This document shows positions 17,762 to 26,892 of a stretch of 64,000 bases of DNA, in pieces. The notes under the pieces are model-generated. The model was given only the letters and a program-made list of their open reading frames with translations, made no database searches and was not told the DNA's origin. This DNA comes from JAFIEN01 sp051859505 (GTDB lineage Bacteria > Pseudomonadota > Alphaproteobacteria > Rhodobacterales > Rhodobacteraceae): positions 30,632-94,631 of the forward strand of contig JBHYFN010000013.1 of assembly GCA_051859505.1 (NCBI GenBank). Direction: 5' to 3'. Made by a program: the position numbers and the translations under genes. Position 1 is the first letter of the stretch. Every line of letters begins with the position of its first letter.

Positions 17762-19047
17762 TTATGTGCGACGTGACAGCCAGGCTTCAAGGCGATTGCG
17801 CAAATCTTCGGCCAGACGGTCGTCGGCGATCTCGTCCAGCGCCTCGGCCAGGAAGGCCAGCACCAGAAGATCGGTCGCCGCCCGCTCGGGCACCCCGCGC
17901 GAACGCAGGTAGAACAGCGCCGTCTCGTCTATCGCGCCCGAGGTGGAGCCATGCGAGCATTGCACGTCGTCGGCATAGATCTCGAGCTCGGGCTTGGCGA
18001 GGAACTGGCTGTCCTCGTCCAGCAGAAGCGACTGGCTGATCTGGTAGCCGTCGGTCTTCTGCGCGCCGGGTTTGACCAGGATCTTGCCCTGAAACACGCC
18101 CGTCGCCCCGTTGCGCAGCACCTTCTTGAAGACCTGACGGCTTTCGCAATTCACCGCGTCATGGGTGACAAAGACGGTATCGTCCTGATGGAAATCCCGC
18201 CCGTCACCCACGGCCGCCCCCGCCACATGGGCCGAGGCATCGTCGCCCGTCATCTCGATCACGCATTCGTTGCGGGTCAGAACGCCGTTCATCGTGAGGG
18301 TGAAGGATTTGAACAGGCTTTCGGTGCCGAGCCGCGCGAACAGATGCGTCACGGCGCGGCGCTGATGGTCGCGGCCCTGCGTGCGGACATGGTGGAAGCG
18401 CCCGGTCGCGGCCACATCCACCTCCATCACCTTGGACAGCCGCGCCGCCGCCGGGCCGCTTTCCAGCACGGTCAGTTCCGCGCCCTCCTCGACCCGGATC
18501 ACATGGTGCAGCATCGCATCCGAGGTTTCCGAGCGGTGCAGATAGGTCAGGCTCACCGGGCGGCGGACCACCCCAGTCGCGCGGATCACGATGCCGTCGC
18601 CCGCAAAGGCGGTGTTGAGCGCCGCGAGGGGCCGTTCCACCGGCACCTGCCCGCGCGCCTCGAGCGTGCCAAAGAGATCGCGGATCCAGTGGATATCCTT
18701 GCGCGCCGCATCGGAAAGCCGCTCGATCTCGATCCCCTCGCCCTCAAGCGGGTCCGAGGCATCGGCATCGAAGACGCCATCGACAAAGACGATCCGCAGC
18801 TTCTCGATCCCGTCGAAGGCGGGGCCTTCGTCATCGACAAAGATCGCGGCCGGCGGGGCCTCGACCGCGACCAGCGCCGCCGGATCGGTGAATTTCCAGT
18901 ATTCGTCGCGCCGATGCGGCAGGCCCATCGCGCTGGCCCGCGCCAGCGCCGCGCGCCGTGCCGCCTCGGCCCAATCGGCCCCCTCGGGCAGGGTCAGCGC
19001 GGCCAGCCGCGCCTCGGTCGCGTCCGCTTTCAGCTTGGGCAGCGCCA

Positions 19048-19048
<1 letters not shown>
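17762..19048 (-). CDS. sufD: Fe-S cluster assembly protein SufD
   Basis: 428 residues, typical for SufD. N-terminal helical region (MALPKLKADATEARLAALTL, RRDEYWKFTDPAAL) is followed by the right-handed beta-helix core and the C-terminal motif QCSHGSTSGAIDETALFYL, with RSRGVPERAATDLLVLAFL. SufD pairs with SufB and the ATPase SufC to form the scaffold on which clusters are built. Its start codon overlaps the sufC stop by one base (TGATG), which couples their translation. Confidence 0.95.
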
Positions 19049-19803
<755 letters not shown>

Positions 19804-19866
19804 CTTGTTCTCCTTGGCCCCGCGGGGCCCTTCAAGTCTTCGCGTCCCGGCGTCGGGTGTCCTGCG

Positions 19867-20283
19867 TCAGGCCCCGTGCCGCCTCTCGTTCACTCTTTGC
19901 GCCAGGGCCCAGACCAGGGCGAGCACGACAAGCGCCACCCCCAGCGCCGCCGCCCACTGCCCCGCCGTGCCGGCCGGCCCGATCACGACGAAGCTTGCCG
20001 TTGCGACGGCAAGCGCCGAGGCGGCAAGCAGCCACCCGATCCTGACCACGGGCCCGTCCGCATCCCCAGCCCGCGCCAGCGGGCCGCCCTCGCGCACTTG
20101 CCGCGCCCGCAGCCGCAGGCCGATCCCGTAGCCGGCGAAACCCACCGCGAGGGTGGCCAGCGCCGTCAGGATCAGGCCGACCGACGTTTCCCGCCCGGCA
20201 CTGGCGATATAGCCCGCCAGCGCCACGACGATGGCCGCCGAAAGCCCGAGAAAGACCGGACGGATCGGGCGATCACGCCGCAT
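19867..20283 (-). CDS. Small four-helix membrane protein between sufB and sufC
   Basis: 138 residues. Four hydrophobic segments are visible: FLGLSAAIVVALAGYIA, LILTALATLAVGFAGYGIG, IGWLLAASALAVATASFVVIG and WAAALGVALVVLALVWALA, with an Arg-rich cytoplasmic loop between helices 2 and 3. The ATG at 20283 overlaps the sufB stop (TGATG); a GTG three bases earlier is the alternative. Operon position between sufB and sufC is seen; function is unknown and no family was recognised. Confidence 0.65.
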   Translation of the reverse strand: MRRDRPIRPVFLGLSAAIVVALAGYIASAGRETSVGLILTALATLAVGFAGYGIGLRLRARQVREGGPLARAGDADGPVVRIGWLLAASALAVATASFVVIGPAGTAGQWAAALGVALVVLALVWALAQRVNERRHGA

Positions 20284-21800
20284 CACCCCACGCTGCCCTC
20301 AAGGCTGATCGCCACAAGCTGTTGCGCCTCCATGGCGAATTCCATCGGCAGCGCCTGCAGCACCTCGCGGCAAAAGCCGTTCACGACCAGGGCGACCGCC
20401 TCTTCCTCGTCCATGCCCCGCGAGCGGCAATAGAAGAGCTGGTCGTCATCCACCTTGGATGTGGTCGCTTCGTGCTCGACACGCGAGGAATTGTTGCGCA
20501 CTTCGATGTAAGGCACGGTATGCGCCCCGCATTTGTCGCCGATCAGCAGGCTGTCGCATTGCGTGTAATTGCGGCTGTCCTTCGCGCGGGGATGCATCGA
20601 GACAAGGCCGCGATAGGTATTCTGCGCCTTGCCCGCGCTGATCCCCTTGGACACGATCCGGCTTTTCGTCCGCTTGCCCAGATGCACCATCTTGGTGCCG
20701 GTATCGGCCTGCTGCATGTTGTTGGCGATGGCAATCGAATAGAATTCGCCCTGTGAATCGTCCCCCCGCAGGATGCAGGACGGGTATTTCCAGGTGATTG
20801 CGGATCCGGTTTCCACCTGCGTCCACATCACCTTGGCCCGGTCGCCCCGGCAATCGGCCCGCTTGGTGACGAAATTGTAGATGCCCCCCCGGCCCTCTTC
20901 ATCGCCCGGATACCAGTTCTGGACGGTGGAATATTTCACCTCGGCATCTTCCTCGACGATGATCTCGACCACCGCCGCATGCAATTGCGCCGTATCCCGC
21001 TTGGGCGCGGTGCAGCCTTCAAGGTAGCTCACGTAAGAGCCCTTGTCGGCAATGATCAACGTGCGTTCGAACTGCCCGGTATTCTCGGCATTGATGCGGA
21101 AATAGGTCGAAAGCTCCATCGGGCAGCGCACGCCGGGCGGCACATAGACGAAAGAGCCATCGGAAAAGACTGCCGAATTCAGCGTGGCATAGAAATTGTC
21201 CGTCGGCGGCACGACGCTGCCCAGATATTTCTTCACCAGATCGGGATAATCCCGGATCGCCTCGGAGATCGAACAGAAGATCACCCCGGCCTTCTTCAGC
21301 TCTTCCTTGAAGGTCGTGCCCACCGAGACGCTGTCAAAGACCGCATCGACCGCCACCTTGCGCTCGCCCGCCTCTTCGGCGCCCTCGACGCCGGCCAGGA
21401 TCATCTGCTCCTTCAGCGGAATGCCCAGCTTCTTGTAGGTCTCCAGCAGCTTGGGATCGACCTCGTCGAGGCTTTTCGGCTTTTCGACCATGCTCTTGGG
21501 GCGGGCGTAATAATACTGCGACTGGAAGTCGATCTTCGGATAGCTGACCATCGCCCAGGTCGGCTCTTCCATCCGCTCCCAGCGTGCGAAAGCCGACAGG
21601 CGCCACTCCGTCATCCACTCGGGTTCTTCGTTCTTGGCCGAGATCAGCCGCACGATATCGGGGTTCACGCCGATCGGCGCGTAATCCATCTCGATTTCCG
21701 TGTTCCAGCCGTATTTGTACTTGCCCGAAAGCTTCTGGACGGCGGCCACCGTCGCCTCGTCCACGCCCTCGCGCACCTCGGTCACATCCAGAGCGGCCAT
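20283..21800 (-). CDS. sufB: Fe-S cluster assembly protein SufB
   Basis: 505 residues, full length. N-terminal KYKYGWNTEIEMDYAPIGVN; core motifs FYATLNSAVFSDGSFVYVPP and LEGCTAPKRDTAQLHAAVVE; C-terminal SSRVEHEATTSKVDDDQLFY followed by CRSRGMDEEEAVALVVNGF. SufB is the main scaffold on which Fe-S clusters assemble, working with SufC and SufD. The start at 21800 (MAALDVTEVREG) is 13 bases after the desulfurase stop; an upstream extension of the frame would run into that gene and has no similarity. Confidence 0.96.
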   Translation of the reverse strand: MAALDVTEVREGVDEATVAAVQKLSGKYKYGWNTEIEMDYAPIGVNPDIVRLISAKNEEPEWMTEWRLSAFARWERMEEPTWAMVSYPKIDFQSQYYYARPKSMVEKPKSLDEVDPKLLETYKKLGIPLKEQMILAGVEGAEEAGERKVAVDAVFDSVSVGTTFKEELKKAGVIFCSISEAIRDYPDLVKKYLGSVVPPTDNFYATLNSAVFSDGSFVYVPPGVRCPMELSTYFRINAENTGQFERTLIIADKGSYVSYLEGCTAPKRDTAQLHAAVVEIIVEEDAEVKYSTVQNWYPGDEEGRGGIYNFVTKRADCRGDRAKVMWTQVETGSAITWKYPSCILRGDDSQGEFYSIAIANNMQQADTGTKMVHLGKRTKSRIVSKGISAGKAQNTYRGLVSMHPRAKDSRNYTQCDSLLIGDKCGAHTVPYIEVRNNSSRVEHEATTSKVDDDQLFYCRSRGMDEEEAVALVVNGFCREVLQALPMEFAMEAQQLVAISLEGSVG

Positions 21801-21813
21801 CCCTACCCCTTTC

Positions 21814-22899
21814 TCACGCAGCACGTTCGCGCTGCTTGCGTCGCTTGTCCGACCAGGCCGCGGCAAAGCGCAGAACCTCGTCCTCTGTCGTCTCAAGCCC
21901 CAGCGACACGCGCACCGCGCAGCCCGCCTCGGCCCCGTCAAACCCCATCGCGCGCAGCACCCGGCTTTCGCGCACCTTGCCGCTGGAACAGGCCGACCCC
22001 GCCGATATCGCGAAGCCCGCCAGATCCATCGCCATCACCTGCGTCTCGCCCTTCCAGCCCGGCGTCACGAAGCACGAGGTGTTGGGCAGCCGCAGGGCCT
22101 CTTTCCCGACAAAAATAGTCTCCGGGCTTTCCGCCTCAAGGGCGCTTTCTAGAATATTTCTAAGTTCCGCAACCCTGTCCCAACGCCCCGCCGCCAGATC
22201 GCGCTGCGCCGCCTCGAGTGCGGCGGCAAAACCGGCGATGCCGACCAGATCCTCGGTCCCCGCACGCCGCCCCGATTCCTGCCCGCCCCCCAGCGACAAG
22301 GGCGCCATCTCGAGCCCCTCGCGCAGCACAAGCGCCCCCACCCCGCGCGGCCCGCCGATCTTGTGCGCCGAGAGGATCGCGAAATCGGCGCCCGACCACG
22401 AGAATGCGAACGGCATCCGCCCCACGGCCTGCGTCACATCCAGAAGCAGCCAGCGCGCCTCGACCCGCCCCAGCCGCATCAGCCCCCCGGCGTCACGCGG
22501 CGGCGGGTCGCTCACGATGCCGGTCTCGGAATTGGCCAGCCCCATGGCATAGGTCAGCGGCGCAGTCTCGACACGGCCCGGAATGAACCCGCCCCCCTCC
22601 GCGCCCTGCGCCCAAAGCGCGTCATGCGCGGCAGGCTCGATCAGCACCGGCGCGCCACTCCGCCCCAGAAACTGCGCCGCCTCCGTCGCGCCCGAGGTGA
22701 AGATCACCTCCGAGGGCCTGCAGCCCAAAGCCTCGGCCACCTGCGCCCTCGCCGCCTCGATCCGGCCCCGCACCGCCCGCCCCTCGGCATGAACCGAAGA
22801 GGCATTGCCAACCACATCCATCGTCGCCAGCATCGCCGCCCGCGCCTCGGGGCGCAGCGGCGCGCTGGCGTTGTGATCAAGATAGACCCGCCCGCTCAT
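21814..22899 (-). CDS. Class V aminotransferase, cysteine desulfurase (IscS/NifS-like)
   Basis: 361 residues, somewhat shorter than IscS (about 400). It begins MSGRVYLDHNASAPLRPEAR, has the PLP lysine in ILSAHKIGGPRGVGALVL and the mobile-loop cysteine in ISAGSACSSGKVRESRVL, a group I desulfurase layout. It is the second gene of the suf operon, after iscR and before sufB, as in other Rhodobacterales, while SufS is encoded at the operon end. Having both suggests division of labour (for example tRNA thiolation versus Fe-S assembly), which is inference. Confidence 0.88.
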   Translation of the reverse strand: MSGRVYLDHNASAPLRPEARAAMLATMDVVGNASSVHAEGRAVRGRIEAARAQVAEALGCRPSEVIFTSGATEAAQFLGRSGAPVLIEPAAHDALWAQGAEGGGFIPGRVETAPLTYAMGLANSETGIVSDPPPRDAGGLMRLGRVEARWLLLDVTQAVGRMPFAFSWSGADFAILSAHKIGGPRGVGALVLREGLEMAPLSLGGGQESGRRAGTEDLVGIAGFAAALEAAQRDLAAGRWDRVAELRNILESALEAESPETIFVGKEALRLPNTSCFVTPGWKGETQVMAMDLAGFAISAGSACSSGKVRESRVLRAMGFDGAEAGCAVRVSLGLETTEDEVLRFAAAWSDKRRKQRERAA

Positions 22900-22953
22900 G
22901 CCCGACGACCTCTGCCGAGACCGTCCCCGGCCCCGGCCCCGGCCCTGCCGGTC

Positions 22954-23022
22954 CCCCTGCTTCTTTTGTTCTCAAATATCCCGGGGGGAGTCCGCAACGC
23001 GGACGGGGGGCAGCGCCCCCCC
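22954..23022 (-). repeat. Dispersed 65-bp 3'-end repeat, copy 2
   Basis: The plus strand reads CCCCTGCTTCTTTTGTTC, then AAATATCCCGGGGGGAG, hairpin TCCGCAACGCGGA and GGGGGGCAGCGCCCCCC. In the iscR direction (minus strand) it lies downstream of iscR and upstream of the desulfurase gene, beside the assembly gap. The 22900-23197 stretch otherwise holds only very G/C-rich low-complexity sequence. Confidence 0.8.
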
Positions 23023-23126
23023 GCGGGGGGGTGGGGAGGTTTGGGGCCCGCCCCACCCCCCCGCCCCCCCAGACAGCGACCCGAGCCGCCCGGTGGGGGG
23101 GCGCCCGCGCCGGGGGCCGCGGCGGG

Positions 23127-23136
23127 NNNNNNNNNN
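23127..23136. other. Assembly gap (10 Ns) in G/C homopolymer-rich DNA
   Basis: Ten undetermined bases are flanked by GGCGGG on the left and a run of 14 or more C on the right. The real distance is unknown. It falls between iscR and the desulfurase gene, so any operon terminator or promoter here cannot be assessed. Confidence 0.99.
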
Positions 23137-23197
23137 CCCCCCCCCCCCCCCGCTTTATTTTGCCAAACTCCCCGCCCCGCCCGACGGAACGGCACGC

Positions 23198-23656
23198 TCA
23201 TTCGTCGACCAGTTCGAAGAGGTTAGGGACCGCCGGACAGGGGGCCAGCTGATTGGACACGACATCCGACAGCCGCGTCTGGTGCAGGAACACATAGACA
23301 TGGGCCGAGAGCCCTTCCCACAGCCGGTTGGTCAGCGATTGCGCCCGGCTGCCCGAAAGCGCCCCGCTTGCCCCCGCCCCCTTGTGCATCGCGCTTACCG
23401 TCTCGTCCACCGCGCCCAGAACCTCGGCCACCCGGATCTCCGAGGCCGGCCGCGCCAGCCGGTATCCGCCCCCCGGGCCCCGCACCGACTCGACCAGATC
23501 CGCCCGGCGCAGCTTGACGAAAAGCTGTTCCAGATAGGGCAGCGACAGGTCCTGACGCTTGGCGATCTCGCCCAGCGTGACCAATGAGTCCTCGGGCTGC
23601 AGCGCGATATCGGCCAGGGCCAGCATCGCGTAACGCCCTTTGGTCGACAGCTTCAT
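23198..23656 (-). CDS. iscR: Rrf2-family Fe-S biogenesis regulator IscR
   Basis: 152 residues. The winged-helix N-terminus MKLSTKGRYAMLALADIALQ and RGPGGGYRLARP are typical of IscR. The three cysteines that bind 2Fe-2S in enterobacterial IscR are absent: the region reads KGAGASGALSGSRAQSLTNR. The only cysteine in the protein is in NQLAPCPAVPN near the end. Single-cysteine IscR proteins are known from Rhodobacter, where the protein still represses iron-sulfur genes. The start at 23656 was chosen over an upstream extension that would translate the 11-bp repeat array. It heads the operon and is preceded by an ICE-type box. Confidence 0.92.
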   Translation of the reverse strand: MKLSTKGRYAMLALADIALQPEDSLVTLGEIAKRQDLSLPYLEQLFVKLRRADLVESVRGPGGGYRLARPASEIRVAEVLGAVDETVSAMHKGAGASGALSGSRAQSLTNRLWEGLSAHVYVFLHQTRLSDVVSNQLAPCPAVPNLFELVDE

Positions 23657-23686
23657 TCCACACTCCGCACCATGGCCCGGGGCCCT

Positions 23687-23771
23687 GCAAACTGCCTGCC
23701 AACCGCCCGAAAGCCGCTCGCAAACCGCCAGCAAACCGCCAGCAAACCGCCAGCAAACCGCCAGCAAACCG
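23687..23771. repeat. 11-bp tandem repeat array in the iscR leader
   Basis: Seven full units and an 8-base remnant occur in register every 11 bases. Four units are identical GCAAACCGCCA (23720-23763), with GCAAACCG at 23764-23771. Three diverged units run toward iscR: GCAAACTGCCT (23687), GCCAACCGCCC (23698), GAAAGCCGCTC (23709). The array ends 31 bases from the iscR start codon and lies on its 5' leader. It is not a CRISPR (no spacers). Confidence 0.95.
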
Positions 23772-23831
23772 ATTGACGACAAGGGTTTCGGCCCTTATCT
23801 GCGAACGGTGCGGCAGGCTGCCGCATCGCAA

Positions 23832-23846
23832 TTAGAACAATTCTAA
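23832..23846. promoter_or_regulatory. ICE/Irr-type iron-control box upstream of iscR
   Basis: TTAGAA-CAA-TTCTAA is a perfect inverted repeat matching the iron control element recognised by Irr in alphaproteobacteria (TTAGAA-N3-TTCTAA core). It lies 176 bases upstream of iscR and 66 bases upstream of the divergent alpha/beta hydrolase, so it could govern either. A GC palindrome, GCGGCAG-G-CTGCCGC, sits next to it at 23810-23824. Confidence 0.7.
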
Positions 23847-23911
23847 GGTGCCCGAGCGTTTCCGTCAAGAAACCCTTGCACCCCGGAACGGCCAAGAGGT
23901 CTGGATCGTCA

Positions 23912-24565
23912 ATGCCCGAGGTTATCTTCCCTGGCCCCGAGGGCCGGCTCGAAGGACGCTACCACCCCCAGAAGGACCGCGACGCCCCCATCGCCATCGT
24001 GCTGCACCCCCATCCGCAATTCGGCGGCACGATGAACAACCGCGTCGTCTACAACCTGCACTATGCCTTTTACGAGCTTGGCTTCAACGTGCTGCGCTTC
24101 AACTTCCGCGGCGTGGGCCGCAGCCAGGGCGAATATGACCAGGGCATCGGCGAGTTGTCGGATGCGGCCTCGGCGCTCGACTATCTGCAGTCGATGAACA
24201 CCAATGCGAAACATTGCTGGGTCGCGGGCTTTTCCTTCGGGGCCTGGATCGGGATGCAGCTTCTGATGCGCCGGCCCGAGGTGACGGGCTTCATCTCGGT
24301 CTCGCCGCCTGCGAACATGTATGACTTCACCTTCCTGGCCCCCTGCCCCTCGTCGGGCCTGATCATCAATGGCGCGGCCGACCGCGTGGCCCCGCCGGCC
24401 GATACGCTGTCGCTGGTCAACAAGCTGCATGAACAGAAGGGCATCCAGATCACCCATGACGTGGTCGAAGGGGCGGGCCATTTCTTCGAGGACGAACACA
24501 TGGACCGGATGATCGGCAGCGTGAAGGACTATGTCAGCCGCCGCCTGACCGAGACCAGCCGCTGA
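23912..24565 (+). CDS. Alpha/beta hydrolase (COG2945-like)
   Basis: 217 residues. The fold signatures are IAIVLHPHPQFGGTMNN near the N-terminus, RFNFRGVGRSQG, the nucleophile elbow AGFSFGAWIG (G-x-S-x-G), an acid in IINGAADRVAPP and the histidine in VEGAGHFFEDEH, a complete Ser-Asp-His triad. It is predicted to be a cytoplasmic esterase or dienelactone-hydrolase-like enzyme of unknown substrate. The start at 23912 (MPEVIFPGPEGRLEGRYH) fits the family. It is divergent from iscR and shares its upstream region, including the ICE box. Confidence 0.85.
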   Translation: MPEVIFPGPEGRLEGRYHPQKDRDAPIAIVLHPHPQFGGTMNNRVVYNLHYAFYELGFNVLRFNFRGVGRSQGEYDQGIGELSDAASALDYLQSMNTNAKHCWVAGFSFGAWIGMQLLMRRPEVTGFISVSPPANMYDFTFLAPCPSSGLIINGAADRVAPPADTLSLVNKLHEQKGIQITHDVVEGAGHFFEDEHMDRMIGSVKDYVSRRLTETSR

Positions 24566-24597
24566 CGGCGCGCGCCCCCAGGCAAGGACGTTTCCGA

Positions 24598-25323
24598 GTG
24601 GCCCCGGTTTTCCCCGACCCGATCAAGATCACCGCCGAAGACATCGCCCGGTTTCGCAACAGCCGTGTGCTCTGGATCGAGGGCGAGGTCGGCGCCCCCG
24701 GTCTGATCCCCGAGGGCATCGACCCCGATGCCCATCTCGACAGCATGGAAGACCCCGCCAACCTGCGCGCCTTCGAGCGGCTTTTCCTCGCCTTCGCCCT
24801 TTACGCCGCACTTCCTGCCGGGCGCTACCGGCTCGACCCGGAAAGGCTTGTCGGCGATCATCCGGCCCTGGGCGGTGCCAAACCGCCCGAGAGCTTTCAC
24901 CTGACCGAGGATCACCGCACCCTGATCCGCTCGGCCTGGTGGCGGATGGGGGTGATCGACACGAAATATCCCTATGGCAACTATGCCTATACCGAGGCCG
25001 ATATCGCGGGCCGGCTTGGCCATGTCGTGCCGCTGGACGACAGCGGCACCTTCTCGCTCTCGCCCCAGCGCGAGGCGCAGTACATGCGCCTCCATCACGA
25101 GGTCGCCCTTGCGCTGGCCGTCATGCTGACCGAGGCGCGGCTCGAACCCGGAGCCTATCGCGTGCCGCTGGACGGTTGGGCGAATTACCCCTGGTTTCGG
25201 CTCTCGCCGGTCGATCCGGCATTGGTTCACGCCTATAACGCCGCATGGGAGGCACATGCCGCCGCGCCCTCGCAACCGGCATGGACGATGCTCCACCGGG
25301 CAAGCGAGGCGCTCAGGCTCTGA
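24598..25323 (+). CDS. Conserved protein of unknown function
   Basis: 241 residues starting with GTG (VAPVFPDPIKITAEDIARFR), preceded by AAGGACGTTTCCGA. It is rich in aromatic and acidic residues, with no signal peptide or membrane segment, and no catalytic motif was recognised. It lies 32 bases after the alpha/beta hydrolase and starts a run of closely spaced genes (24598-26753) that overlap or nearly touch, so it is probably co-transcribed with the HD-domain protein downstream. Function unknown. Confidence 0.6.
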   Translation: MAPVFPDPIKITAEDIARFRNSRVLWIEGEVGAPGLIPEGIDPDAHLDSMEDPANLRAFERLFLAFALYAALPAGRYRLDPERLVGDHPALGGAKPPESFHLTEDHRTLIRSAWWRMGVIDTKYPYGNYAYTEADIAGRLGHVVPLDDSGTFSLSPQREAQYMRLHHEVALALAVMLTEARLEPGAYRVPLDGWANYPWFRLSPVDPALVHAYNAAWEAHAAAPSQPAWTMLHRASEALRL

Positions 25324-25339
25324 CGGAAAGGATCGGACC

Positions 25340-25630
25340 ATGTCCATCACCGACGATATCGCAGACCGCCTTGCCCAGGAGGCGATCGACGCCGCCGAAA
25401 AGCTGGGCGACGACAATCTGATCGCCGAGCTGGCCAAGGTGATCGGCGCAGGCTCGACCACCACGCAGGAAGCCTTCATGACGGCGGTGCGGGTGCGCGT
25501 GGCCGAACGGCGCGCGCGCAAGTTCATTCAGGATCGCCTGGCCAAGGGGCCCGCCGATCCCAACCGCGGGCCGATCGAGCTTGGCTCCAGACCGATCCTC
25601 GATGCGCCCGACGACGGGGCCGCGCATTGA
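25340..25630 (+). CDS. Small conserved protein of unknown function
   Basis: 96 residues, mostly helical and charged (MSITDDIADRLAQEAIDAAE ... VRVRVAERRARKFIQDRLAK). The start at 25340 follows GGAAAGGATCGGACC. Its stop overlaps the next gene's TTG start (TTGA), a coupling typical of operons. No domain was recognised. The repeated hydrophobic spacing (ADRLAQEAIDAAEKLGDDNL) suggests a helical dimerisation segment. Confidence 0.65.
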   Translation: MSITDDIADRLAQEAIDAAEKLGDDNLIAELAKVIGAGSTTTQEAFMTAVRVRVAERRARKFIQDRLAKGPADPNRGPIELGSRPILDAPDDGAAH

Positions 25631-26127
25631 CGACCGTATGGGATCAGGCGGATTTCGTCGGGATCCCGCTGCTCTCCGGCGGTTACGGCCTCGGCCAGAT
25701 CGTCGCGGTCCGGGACTGCCTGCCCGACAGCCTGTTCCTGGCGCTCAGCCTGCGCCGCCTGCCCTCTCCGTCTGACGGGCAAGGCCCGGGCAGCCCGGCC
25801 ATAGACCGGCTGGCCCTGTCCGAGGTCATCTCGATCCTCTTCGTGGCACCCTCCGCCCTGGCCGAGGGGCTCTGGCCGATCTTCGGCTTCGACACCTTAC
25901 CGCAGACCGATCGGCTTTTGTCGCTGGAACAGGCGCGGCGGCAGGCCGGGCGGCTTGAGGATCCGGCGCGGGCGGTTCACGATCCGGCGCTGGTCGAGGC
26001 CTTTGTCAATGCCTGCCACGGCCTTCTGCCCTGGGACTATTTCCCCGACCCCGCCCTGTTCGACGGGATGTTGCTGACCCCCGCCAACCGCCCCGCCGCC
26101 GCCGTTCTGTCGGGGCCAGCGACATGA
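25627..26127 (+). CDS. Protein of unknown function, Imm26-like N-terminal motif
   Basis: 166 residues from a TTG start that overlaps the preceding stop (TTGA). The N-terminal DFVGIPLLSGGYGLGQIVAV faintly recalls the beta-barrel start of immunity-26-like proteins (a G-x-x-x-IPL-x-x-G-x-YG-x-G pattern), but the rest shows no clear family. It overlaps the HD-domain gene by ATGA. Function unknown; the Imm26 resemblance is weak and no toxin gene is adjacent. Confidence 0.55.
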   Translation: MTTVWDQADFVGIPLLSGGYGLGQIVAVRDCLPDSLFLALSLRRLPSPSDGQGPGSPAIDRLALSEVISILFVAPSALAEGLWPIFGFDTLPQTDRLLSLEQARRQAGRLEDPARAVHDPALVEAFVNACHGLLPWDYFPDPALFDGMLLTPANRPAAAVLSGPAT

Positions 26128-26753
26128 CCGGCCCCGGGTCCGAGCGCGAGGCACGGATCGCGCGGCAACTGTCCTTTCTGACCGAGGCGGACCGGCTGAA
26201 ATCCGTCCTGCGCGCGGGCCGGCTGCATGACGACTCGCGCCCCGAAAACTCGGCCGAACACAGCTGGCACGTGGCGCTTTACGCGCTGATCCTGGCCGAA
26301 CATGCCGCGCCCGAGGTGCGGATCGACCGGGTGATCCGGATGCTTCTCTTGCATGATCTGGTCGAGATCGACACCGGCGACACGCCGATCCATGCCGCCA
26401 ACGGCACGGCGCATGGCTCGGAGGCGCTCCTCGCCGCGGAGCGGGCCGCCGCCGAGCGGATCTTCGGCCTGCTGCCGCCCGATCAGGCAACAGACCTTCG
26501 CGCGCTTTGGGAGGAATTCGAGGCCGCCGAGACCCCCGATGCGATCTTTGCCAAGAGCATCGACCGGGTGCAGCCGGTGGTGGGCAATCTGGAAACCGGG
26601 GGCGGCACATGGCCCCGCTTCGGCGTGACCCGCGAGCAGTTGGAGTCGCGGGTGGGCGTCAAGGTCACGCGCGGGGCGCCCGCGCTTTGGGCCGCGCTGG
26701 GCGAGCGGATCGACGCCTGGTTCGGCGCGCGCGCGCGGCAAGACCCCGACTGA
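26124..26753 (+). CDS. HD-domain protein (YfbR/HDDC2-like 5'-deoxynucleotidase)
   Basis: 209 residues. It has LSFLTEADRLKSVLRAGRL, then the metal-binding histidines in RPENSAEHSWHVALYALILA, the HD pair in MLLLHDLVEIDTGDTPIHA and a late aspartate in KSIDRVQPVVGNL. This matches the HD_3/YfbR group, which hydrolyses deoxynucleoside monophosphates or similar nucleotides. It overlaps the preceding gene by 4 bases. The exact substrate is not determined by sequence. Confidence 0.83.
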   Translation: MTGPGSEREARIARQLSFLTEADRLKSVLRAGRLHDDSRPENSAEHSWHVALYALILAEHAAPEVRIDRVIRMLLLHDLVEIDTGDTPIHAANGTAHGSEALLAAERAAAERIFGLLPPDQATDLRALWEEFEAAETPDAIFAKSIDRVQPVVGNLETGGGTWPRFGVTREQLESRVGVKVTRGAPALWAALGERIDAWFGARARQDPD

Positions 26754-26892
26754 CCGGGCGCGAGCGCAACGGGACGCGTCAGGCGCGCAATAGGCGCGAC
26801 AAATTCGTATACCAATGCATACCGTCTTTCCGGCAGGGCACAAATGCGCTATGCCCCGGCCAGATTTCGAATCCACTTCAAGGACCGCGCGC

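Noticed and set aside
23687..23771. CRISPR array
   Set aside because: Units are 11 bases long, directly abutting and without spacers.
25627..26127. Toxin-immunity pair based on an Imm26-like motif
   Set aside because: The resemblance is limited to about 20 residues, and no toxin-like gene is adjacent.
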